Under the pieces are notes generated by a model that searched no databases, had not been told where the DNA came from, and was given only the letters and a program-made list of their open reading frames with translations. From Deltaproteobacteria bacterium (lineage in GTDB: Bacteria > Desulfobacterota > DSM-4660 > Desulfatiglandales > HGW-15): DNA of 6,395 nucleotides. Numbering within the stretch: position 1 is the first letter of the stretch; the number at the start of each line of letters is the position of its first letter. Made by a program: the position numbers and the translations under genes. Location: NCBI GenBank assembly GCA_019308525.1, contig JAFDIC010000240.1, positions 1 to 6,395 on the forward strand. Reading direction: 5' to 3'. Of this stretch, positions 1 to 5,600 are shown in pieces.

Positions 1-308
1 AAAAAGGCCCCCAAACGCAGGTTTTCATATACAGTCATCTTGGGAAAAAGCCTTCGCCCTTCAGGGACAACGGAAATGCCCATTTCCACGATCCTGTTGG
101 TCTTCATCTTGCCTATGGGTTTCTCCTCGAAATAGATCTCTCCTCTCACAGGCTTGACCAGGCCCATGATCGTCTTCACCGTAGTCGTCTTTCCTGCACC
201 ATTACTTCCCAGCAGGCAAATCAGGCCTCCATCTTCGATCCTCATGTCTACTTCTCTCAACATGGGGACCCGGTCATATTCCGTGGAGATATTCTCAAGC
301 CTCAGCAC
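1..308 (-). CDS. livF: LIV ABC transporter ATPase LivF, 3' end cut by window edge
   Basis: This is the N-terminal 102 codons of a LivF-type ATPase, which energises import of branched-chain or other hydrophobic amino acids on the inner face of the cytoplasmic membrane. I translated it by hand; it begins V(M)LRLENISTEYDRVPMLRE. Walker A is GSNGAGKTT at residues 34-42, and the LivF hallmark VVPEGRRLFPKMTVYENLRLGA starts near residue 80, with PEGR in place of the usual Q-loop glutamine, as is normal for LivF. The signature and Walker B regions lie beyond position 1. I chose the GTG at 308-306: it overlaps the end of livG (whose TGA is at 304-302) and has GGGAG at 320-316, seven bases upstream. 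The full protein should be about 235 residues. It is the last visible gene of the livKHMGF operon. The family call is very secure; the exact substrate is unknown. Confidence 0.93.
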   Translation of the reverse strand, partial: MLRLENISTEYDRVPMLREVDMRIEDGGLICLLGSNGAGKTTTVKTIMGLVKPVRGEIYFEEKPIGKMKTNRIVEMGISVVPEGRRLFPKMTVYENLRLGAF

Positions 309-1081
309 CGGGACTCTCCCAAGTAAGCGGTAATGACTTCCGGGTTACTGCTGACATGCTCAAAGGTCCCTTCTGCGATCTTCTGTCCGTAATTGATGAC
401 CAAGACCCTGTCAGCTATGTTCTTGATTACCATCATATCGTGTTCAACTATGATGATGGCCAGGTCCTTTTTCCAGTCCAGGATCCTCCGGATATCTCCC
501 ATGAGGGCAAGTGTTTCCTCTTGATCCATGCCGGCGGCGGGCTCGTCCAGGAGCAGCAGGACCGGGTCGGAAGCAAGGGCCCGGCATATCTCAAGCTTTC
601 TCCTGTATGCCTGGGGAAGCTCTATCGCCCTCTTGAATCGTTCATCAACGAGTTCTTTGCTGAAATACTCAAGGAGTTCCACGGCCCTTTTTGCCGAGTT
701 CTTGAGTTCTCGCCTTGCAAAACGGCTTCGAAAGATGGCGTCATACCACTGGGTACGCTGCCTGTGGTGCATTCCAATAATGATATTGTCCAGGACACTC
801 AAATTTGAGAACAGGCGACTGTTTTGAAAGGTACGGGCAATCCCCCTGTGCACGAGACGGAAGGGCGCAAGGCCGACTATGCTCTCTCCCTGGAACCTGA
901 TATCTCCGCTCGTGGGTGAATAGATCCCGGTGATCAAGTTCAAATAGGTCGTCTTTCCCGAACCGTTCGGCCCTATCAGACCAAGAACTTCCCCCTTGGA
1001 CACGAAGGAATCCAGGGCCTTGATCGCTGTCAGCCCGCCAAATTTGATGGTGAGATCTTCAGTCTCTAATAAGTAAGTCAT
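302..1081 (-). CDS. livG: LIV ABC transporter ATPase LivG
   Basis: A complete LivG-type ATP-binding subunit of 259 residues, the usual LivG length. It should pair with LivF under the LivH-LivM permease. Visible motifs are Walker A GPNGSGKTT (37-45), Q-loop ARTFQN with Q86, Walker B LLLLDEP (175-181, catalytic Glu180), the LivG-type AAGM D-loop region, and switch His214 in VEHDM. The family-typical insertion between Q-loop and signature (about 103-150) is present. Odd point: where the ABC signature should read LSxGQ it has LPQAY (155-159), losing the usual Ser and Gly, while the paralogue at 5587-6395 keeps LSQGD. The ATG at 1081 lies 23 nt after the livM stop, and an in-frame TGA six bases upstream of it rules out an earlier start. 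No clear Shine-Dalgarno motif is visible before it, so translation may depend on coupling to livM. It overlaps livF at its 3' end. Confidence 0.96.
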   Translation of the reverse strand: MTYLLETEDLTIKFGGLTAIKALDSFVSKGEVLGLIGPNGSGKTTYLNLITGIYSPTSGDIRFQGESIVGLAPFRLVHRGIARTFQNSRLFSNLSVLDNIIIGMHHRQRTQWYDAIFRSRFARRELKNSAKRAVELLEYFSKELVDERFKRAIELPQAYRRKLEICRALASDPVLLLLDEPAAGMDQEETLALMGDIRRILDWKKDLAIIIVEHDMMVIKNIADRVLVINYGQKIAEGTFEHVSSNPEVITAYLGESRC

Positions 1082-1104
1082 GGGATATCATTCATAACAA
1101 TCTG

Positions 1105-2259
1105 TTAAGTATATCGCCTGAGCTTCTGGGGGAAAAGGCCTTCCGGCCGAAATACCAGGGTACAAATCACGATGATACCGTACATGAGAAGGCGAAATTC
1201 ATTGAATATTCGAAACTTTTCAGGGAGCAACGTCAGGAGGACTGCGCCAAAGATCACCCCGAAGGTATTGTCCATCCCCCCAAGAATGACCATGGTCACC
1301 ACCACCACCGAGAGCATGAACTGAAAGTTTTCCGGTGAAATAAAGCACACATAGTGTGCATACACGGCCCCCGTCACCCCGTCCAGGAAACAGTTGATGC
1401 AGAAGGAGAGGACCTTGTACCTGGAAACATGGATACCACAGCACTTTGCAGCTATCTCATCTTCTCTGATTGCGTTCCACGTGAGGCCCGTCCGCGAGAA
1501 ATGAAGGCGCTCGCTTATGAGCGCATAGACCAGGACAAAGAAAAGGACCAGGAAATAATAGTTGGCCTGATAGGGGAGTGTCATGCCGAATATTTTGATA
1601 TTTTCCCTGAAAGAGTGCCCGAAAAGAGAAGGAGGCGTGATGTCTCCGATTCCGTTCGGCCCTCCCGTCCATTTCAGGTTGTTCAGGAGCAGGTAGACGA
1701 TCAGGCCGAAGGCAATGGTTACCAGGGTCAGGTAGTAATCCCTTGTCTTTGTGGTGGGAAGCCCCAGGATGAATCCCATAAAGGAAGCCGCTCCTCCCGC
1801 AGCGAAAATGACCAACCAGAAGCTCACACCTGTATGGGTGGTCAAGAGTGCGGAGGTGTACGCGCCAACACCATAGGAAGCGGCGGTTGCCAGATTGACA
1901 ATGTTGGTGCTGCCAAGCTGATAGTTGAGCCCTGTTGCGAGCATGATGTAGATGCCTGCCGTCAGGCAAAGGTGGATCAGATAGGGCCTGTCCTTCAACA
2001 ATAGGGGCATGACCAGGAGAAAAATCAGCCCTAGAGCCCCTGTAAACGCCCTTTCAGCGGATAACATGGAGGCAATCCGCTCCTGAAAGGCCTCGAATCG
2101 GTCATAGAGATACCAACAAAGGCCGATACCCAAGAGGATCAGGACTGTCCCGATAGCACCCTCCGTGCGCAAAAAAAGAACAAACGCCAGAAAAACAAAG
2201 AGTTCTACTAGAAAGACTATGCCCATGGTAAATGGGCGGCTATGGGTCAAGGCACTCAT
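1105..2259 (-). CDS. livM: LIV ABC transporter permease LivM
   Basis: An inner-membrane permease of 384 residues, longer than minimal LivM proteins (about 300-330) because of an extra N-terminal hydrophobic part (two segments, about 12-30 and 36-50, before the core starts near residue 72). Core LivM features follow: LNYQLGSTNIVNLATAASYGVGAY (111-134), KTRDYYLTLVTIAFG (171-185), TGGPNGI (198-204), the cytoplasmic EAA-like coupling loop AIREDEIAAKCCGIHVSRYK (263-282) that docks on the ATPases, GGMDNTFGVIFGA (327-339) and the C-terminal VFRPEGLFP (369-377). The ATG overlaps the livH stop in an ATGA, so the two permeases are probably translationally coupled. It is followed 23 nt later by livG. 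Slight oddities are a cluster of cysteines around residues 273-305 and loss of the frequent SLGHAAF motif. Family assignment is firm; substrate is unknown. Confidence 0.96.
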   Translation of the reverse strand: MSALTHSRPFTMGIVFLVELFVFLAFVLFLRTEGAIGTVLILLGIGLCWYLYDRFEAFQERIASMLSAERAFTGALGLIFLLVMPLLLKDRPYLIHLCLTAGIYIMLATGLNYQLGSTNIVNLATAASYGVGAYTSALLTTHTGVSFWLVIFAAGGAASFMGFILGLPTTKTRDYYLTLVTIAFGLIVYLLLNNLKWTGGPNGIGDITPPSLFGHSFRENIKIFGMTLPYQANYYFLVLFFVLVYALISERLHFSRTGLTWNAIREDEIAAKCCGIHVSRYKVLSFCINCFLDGVTGAVYAHYVCFISPENFQFMLSVVVVTMVILGGMDNTFGVIFGAVLLTLLPEKFRIFNEFRLLMYGIIVICTLVFRPEGLFPQKLRRYT

Positions 2260-3176
2260 ACCTTCTCATACACCTTTTCACCAAGGATTCCTGAGGGCTT
2301 GAAGACCAGGAAGAATATTACGACCAAGAAGCTGAATACGTCCTTATATGCCGTCCCTCCCGGTATCAAGACAGAGGCGAAGGTTTCAACAAACCCGAGC
2401 AGGATACCTCCAAAAATGGCTCCATAGATGTTCCCCAGCCCTCCTACCACGGCCGCTGAGAATCCTTTGATTCCCCCCATCAATCCCATGTCGAATCGAA
2501 TGATCCCAATGTAAACCCCGTTCAATATACCAGCCAGGGCCCCGAGGGCGGAGCCGAGGATAAAGGTTATCGACACGGTCGCGTTCACGTTGACCCCCAT
2601 CATCACGGCCGCCTCCGTGTCCTGGGAGATCGCCCGGATAGCAGTCCCCATTCGAGTGCGTTCCACAAAGAGAAACACCAGGGTAATCAAGACAATGGTC
2701 AGGCCCAGGATGATGAGGCTGTCGTAACGAACAAAAAGACCTCTCAGGGGAAATCCCCCATCCGGGAGCAGGGCCGGGAATATCTGGGGATTACTCCCCT
2801 GGGGATAAAACAGGCGCAGTGATTCCCGGATAATCAATCCAAGGGCTACGGTGGCCACGAGGACCATCAAGAGGGGAGACTGACGGAAGGGTTTAATCGC
2901 CAACTTCTCAAATACCGCCCCTAGAATTCCCGTCAATATGGTGGCAGCGGCAATGACCAGAGGGATAATAACCACTCCTGGCACGGCATCGAAGATACCC
3001 CAGGCCCTGCCAATCTGGTAGAAGACGAGGATGATAAAACTGCCCAGGATGCAAACATCGCCGTGGGAAAAATGGACCACGTTCAAGGCCCCGAAGAAGA
3101 GGCTGAACCCTATGGCGATCAGGGTATAGTTGCACCCCAGGAGCAATCCATTGAATATTTGCTCAATAAACTCCAA
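2256..3176 (-). CDS. livH: LIV ABC transporter permease LivH
   Basis: An inner-membrane permease of 306 residues, the usual LivH length, with about eight hydrophobic segments. Diagnostic stretches are GLLLGCNYTLIAIGFSLFFG (10-29), NVVHFSHGD (32-40, the LivH version of xVxNFAHG), the EAA-like coupling loop RTRMGTAIRAISQDTEAAVMMGVN (173-196), GGIKGFSAAVVGGLGNIYGAIFGG (234-257) and C-terminal FKPSGILGE (292-300). The start is TTG at 3176-3174: the frame has no ATG or GTG between it and the TAA at 3200-3198, and LivH proteins typically begin M-E-F near this point. A weak GGGAAG lies about ten bases upstream. A nearby ATG at 3181-3179 is out of frame. The stop overlaps the livM ATG (ATGA). It is separated from livK by about 100 nt containing a terminator-like hairpin, so its transcription likely depends on read-through from livK. 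Confidence 0.95.
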   Translation of the reverse strand: MEFIEQIFNGLLLGCNYTLIAIGFSLFFGALNVVHFSHGDVCILGSFIILVFYQIGRAWGIFDAVPGVVIIPLVIAAATILTGILGAVFEKLAIKPFRQSPLLMVLVATVALGLIIRESLRLFYPQGSNPQIFPALLPDGGFPLRGLFVRYDSLIILGLTIVLITLVFLFVERTRMGTAIRAISQDTEAAVMMGVNVNATVSITFILGSALGALAGILNGVYIGIIRFDMGLMGGIKGFSAAVVGGLGNIYGAIFGGILLGFVETFASVLIPGGTAYKDVFSFLVVIFFLVFKPSGILGEKVYEKV

Positions 3177-3201
3177 GGCATCAACTTCCCATATGGCTTA
3201 G

Positions 3202-3243
3202 AAAAACCTGTGACGGCCAGGACCCGGGGTCCTGGCCGTCCAG
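3202..3243 (-). terminator. Intrinsic terminator/attenuator between livK and livH
   Basis: Positions 3212-3240 form an almost perfect palindrome: arms GACGGCCAGGACCC and GGGTCCTGGCCGTC around one central base, which folds as a 12-13 bp GC-rich stem with a 3-5 nt loop. CTG (3208-3210) and CAG (3241-3243) extend the stem past one bulged base. Read on the minus strand, the stem is followed after one G by TTTTT (3206-3202), the form of a rho-independent terminator in the direction of transcription. It lies between the livK stop and the livH start. Known arrangements of this type let the binding protein be made in excess over the membrane subunits; that role is inferred here. On the plus strand no T-run follows, so it is one-directional. 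Confidence 0.8.
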
Positions 3244-3279
3244 AAAAACGGCAGGCTGTCTCAAACCAACAAAAGCGCC

Positions 3280-4458
3280 CTAATAGGGCCTAGGCAACTG
3301 GCGCTTGCCCGTTGCATACTCGGACCTCTCCCACTCAACCCATTTACCGTCCTGAGCCACCAGTTTTGTCACGGGCGCAAGCTCGGTCTGGCCGTTCTTG
3401 TCAAAGGTGGTTGTGCCCAGTATTCCCTCAAACTTCATATTGCGAATCGCCTTCGCAATGGCAACCTTGTCGTCGGGGCCCACCTGTTTCAGTGCCTCCA
3501 GGATGATGTTTGCAGCCTCATAGGCATAGATGCCGTAGGCACCCATAGGCTCCCTGTAGTTCTGAGCCTCATAGGCCTTCTTGAACTCAATACCTCCTGG
3601 AAGCCTGTCCAGCTCAAAACCCGGCTTGGTGATAATTGTACCCTCGGCAGCCGCCTTGCCTGCCACTTCAATAAACTTCTCGTCGGCTAATCCTGACACG
3701 GCACAGAAGAGCTTGTTCAAGCCGATCTTTACCATCTGGCTCCTGGCTAGGGCTCCCTCCATGACCACACCGCCGAAATAGATGGCTGACGGATCAAGGC
3801 CCTTTATCTTCGTCAATATGGGCCTGAAATCAGTCGTGCCCGTGGGCACGGAATCCACTGAAACAATCCTGGCACCGTGCTTCTTGGCCAAGGCGGAAAA
3901 AGCCTTGGTGTTTTGTTCTCCATAATCAGTGGTATCTGAAATAATACTGAAGGCCTTGTAGCCCAGGTCAACTATCACCCATTTGGCAAAAGGCACGTTC
4001 TCCTGCACGAGGGTGGGGCAGTTGCGAACAACCTCAGGGTAATTGTACTCAGTGATCCTGGGGCTTATGGCTCCCCATACGATGAAAGGGACACGAAATG
4101 AGTGAAATGTATGTATAGTTGCAAGGGCGCAGGCACTGTTCCAATGCCCGCTTGCTGCAACCACGTCTCTGTCAGACACCGCCTTTAGGGCAGCCGAAAC
4201 AGCCACGGCCGGATCAGATGCATCATCAAGGGCCATCATCTCGATCTTGTAAGGAAACTCCCCCGACTTATTGGCCAGCCTAATGGCCAGGTCAAAGCAG
4301 TTCTTTGCGCCGTTTCCTTGGGCAGCGTTAGGGCCGGTTAAGGGTCCGATGAAGGCGATCTTGACTGTTCTGGCAAGAGATACCCCGATAGACAGGGATA
4401 AAAGGACAGCCAATACCATAAACGCCGCTAGGATAACCTTTGCAAATGATCTTTTCAT
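3280..4458 (-). CDS. livK: LIV ABC transporter periplasmic binding protein LivK
   Basis: A secreted solute-binding protein (Leu/Ile/Val-binding family, type I periplasmic fold) of 392 residues that captures the ligand and delivers it to LivH-LivM. A Sec signal peptide is clear: basic MKRSFAK, hydrophobic 8-29, and probable cleavage after VSLA (about residue 29). There is no lipobox cysteine, so it is probably free in the periplasm of a Gram-negative cell. The mature protein starts VKIAFIGPLTGPNAAQGNG (32-50), a family hallmark; GHWNSA (104-109) matches the ligand-binding GHxxS region. The second lobe (VPFAKW... SDTTDYGEQNTKAF... TTDFRPILTKIK) and the C-terminal FDKNGQ block are normal. I chose the second ATG (4458-4456) because GGAGG lies seven bases upstream; the ATG two codons earlier (4464) is only one base from it. 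First gene of the livKHMGF operon. Ligand cannot be predicted. Confidence 0.96.
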   Translation of the reverse strand: MKRSFAKVILAAFMVLAVLLSLSIGVSLARTVKIAFIGPLTGPNAAQGNGAKNCFDLAIRLANKSGEFPYKIEMMALDDASDPAVAVSAALKAVSDRDVVAASGHWNSACALATIHTFHSFRVPFIVWGAISPRITEYNYPEVVRNCPTLVQENVPFAKWVIVDLGYKAFSIISDTTDYGEQNTKAFSALAKKHGARIVSVDSVPTGTTDFRPILTKIKGLDPSAIYFGGVVMEGALARSQMVKIGLNKLFCAVSGLADEKFIEVAGKAAAEGTIITKPGFELDRLPGGIEFKKAYEAQNYREPMGAYGIYAYEAANIILEALKQVGPDDKVAIAKAIRNMKFEGILGTTTFDKNGQTELAPVTKLVAQDGKWVEWERSEYATGKRQLPRPY

Positions 4459-4465
4459 AAGCATT

Positions 4466-4470
4466 CCTCC
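4466..4470 (-). promoter_or_regulatory. Strong Shine-Dalgarno site of livK
   Basis: Minus-strand GGAGG sits seven bases before the ATG at 4458-4456 but only one base before the ATG at 4464-4462. Its position therefore favours the downstream ATG as the true start of livK. It is the best ribosome-binding site in the window, in keeping with high production of a binding protein. Confidence 0.8.
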
Positions 4471-4600
4471 GTGTTAGAGTTTTCCGGGTTTTGTTTCCTA
4501 CAGCCTGCCGCGAAATGTGACACTCACTTTCAACACTCCCTCCGGACCTCTAATGGGTACCGCAGAAACGCAATCATGCTTGGTAAAATATGTTTAGTAA

Positions 4601-4631
4601 TACTTACCACTTCCACCCTGCTCTATGTCAA
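4601..4631 (-). promoter_or_regulatory. Possible sigma-70 promoter of the livKHMGF operon
   Basis: The roughly 180 nt between livK and the MITE-like element holds no gene and should carry the operon promoter and leader. Read on the minus strand it contains a perfect -35 box TTGACA (4631-4626). The best -10 at usable distance is only TAAGTA (4606-4601), with a 19-base spacer that is longer than ideal. Transcription would start near 4594, leaving a leader of about 135 nt. I see no clear operator palindrome or sigma-54 site. The call rests mainly on the -35 match and the position. Confidence 0.35.
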
Positions 4632-4642
4632 GAATTTTCTTC

Positions 4643-4870
4643 TCATTCATGATGGCTTCGTAAAAAGTCCAATTTCTGCGTTGCGCTTCATCTCGTTGTG
4701 ATTGCGGCGTACGCTAAGTACGCCTCTCGAAGATACCGCACCTTTCTACGGTGATCACACGAGATTCGCGCGCTCCCGATGGCGGGATTTCGCAAGCTCA
4801 ACTTGAAAACGTACTTGAAGCTTTTTACTTTGCCATCTCAGTTTTGACTTTTTACAAGCTCGTCATTCAT
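4643..4870. mobile_element. MITE-like non-autonomous element with inverted ends and direct repeats
   Basis: The core, about 4651-4862, has imperfect terminal inverted repeats. The left end contains GTAAAAAGTC (4660-4669) preceded by GCTTC; the right end has GACTTTTTAC (4846-4855) followed by AAGC. The ten-base core is a perfect match and the outer part matches with one gap. An 8-bp direct repeat TCATTCAT flanks both ends (4643-4650 and 4863-4870), as a target-site duplication would. The interior is strongly self-complementary: GCGCTTCATCTCGTTGTGAT (4683-4702) pairs with ATCACACGAGATTCGCGC (4754-4771) with small bulges; TGCGG (4703-4707) pairs with CCGCA (4736-4740); GGCGTAC/GTACGCC (4706-4724) and TCCCG/CGGGA (4774-4787) make small hairpins. 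No transposase gene fits in it. It follows livF of the upstream operon with no other terminator visible, so its folded transcript may help to end that operon. A REP-like or regulatory RNA structure is an alternative. Confidence 0.6.
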
Positions 4871-4886
4871 AATGTCCAAATTTTAT

Positions 4887-5600
4887 TTACCTTCCACGGG
4901 ACAAGTAGGCCCTCCTTATCATCTCGCTTTCTCTGAGCACTCGCGAATCTCCCTGGAGCACAATCTCCCCCTTTTGCAAGATATACCCGTATGAGGAAAT
5001 CCCCAGGGCCTTTCTTGCGTTTTGCTCTATCAGCAGTACGCTGACACCCCTCTTGTTTATGGCGTTGATTGCCTCAAATACGCGGCTTGTAATCAGGGGG
5101 GCCAGGCCGAGAGATGGTTCATCCAGAATCATCATCTTGGGATTCGACATCAGGGAACGGGCAATAGAGAGAATACCCAGCTCCCCCCCGCTCAGGGTAC
5201 CTGCCACCTGCCTGGTGCGTTCAGCGAGTATGGGAAAAAGCTCAAAGACCTTCTCCATCCTGGACCTGATAACTTCCTTGCTGTTCTCCAGATAGGCCCC
5301 AAGCCGAAGCGTCTCTGCGACCGTTAGTTTCGGAAAAAGCTGCCTCCCCTCGGGGACCACCGAGATCCCCAATTTGACTATCTGATGGGTCCTTAGTCTT
5401 TGAATGGGGATGCCTGAAAAAATGATTCTCCCCTCCCTGGGTCTGACCAGGTTCACGATGGTCTTTACCAGGGTTGTCTTGCCCGCCCCGTTTGGGCCCA
5501 AGACGCAGGTAACGACCCCTTCCTCCGCCCTCATTGATATGTCCCTCAAGACATAGACCTTCTCCTCATACTGGGAAGTGACATTTTCAAGCTCGAGCAT
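4887..5600 (-). CDS. livF: LIV ABC transporter ATPase LivF (second system)
   Basis: A complete LivF-type ATPase of 237 residues, normal for the family. Motifs are Walker A GPNGAGKTT (35-43), VVPEGRQLFPKLTVAETLRLGAY (81-103) with the LivF PEGR in place of the Q-loop Gln, signature LSGGE (136-140), Walker B MMILDEP (156-162, Glu161), and LLIEQNA (189-195), where LivF normally has Gln instead of the switch His. The residues just after the signature (LGILSIARSL) differ a little from the usual EQQMLAIARAL. The ATG at 5600 lies within the 3' end of livG (14-nt overlap) and has GAGGA about eight bases upstream, so translation is probably coupled. It is the last gene of the right-hand operon: next comes a 420-nt gap with the MITE-like element and then livK of another system. 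It is a clear paralogue of the truncated LivF at 1-308. Confidence 0.96.
   Translation of the reverse strand: MLELENVTSQYEEKVYVLRDISMRAEEGVVTCVLGPNGAGKTTLVKTIVNLVRPREGRIIFSGIPIQRLRTHQIVKLGISVVPEGRQLFPKLTVAETLRLGAYLENSKEVIRSRMEKVFELFPILAERTRQVAGTLSGGELGILSIARSLMSNPKMMILDEPSLGLAPLITSRVFEAINAINKRGVSVLLIEQNARKALGISSYGYILQKGEIVLQGDSRVLRESEMIRRAYLSRGR

Noticed and set aside
356..827. Two open frames on the plus strand opposite livG
   Set aside because: Both are antisense to strongly conserved ATPase motifs; their sequences show no family resemblance and no ribosome-binding site supports them.
1354..2004. A 216-codon open frame on the plus strand
   Set aside because: It lies wholly antisense to livM, has no recognisable domain, and its composition is what the complement of a membrane protein gene gives. 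Treated as a shadow.
4530..4560. Operator palindrome around TCCGGA upstream of livK
   Set aside because: Only the six-base TCCGGA is symmetric; the flanks do not pair, so there is no support for a regulator site.
4690..4765. Possible tRNA or structured small RNA because of nested stems
   Set aside because: No cloverleaf, T-loop or CCA-like pattern fits; the stems are better explained as the inside of an inverted-repeat element.
4846..4886. Classical terminator directly after livF
   Set aside because: There is no compact GC-rich stem with a T-run between the livF stop and the element; only the element's own fold could serve.
4471..4936. Small plus-strand frames (76 and 61 codons) in and around the livF-livK gap
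   Set aside because: They run through the presumed promoter region and the repeat element, with no Shine-Dalgarno site and no recognisable protein feature.
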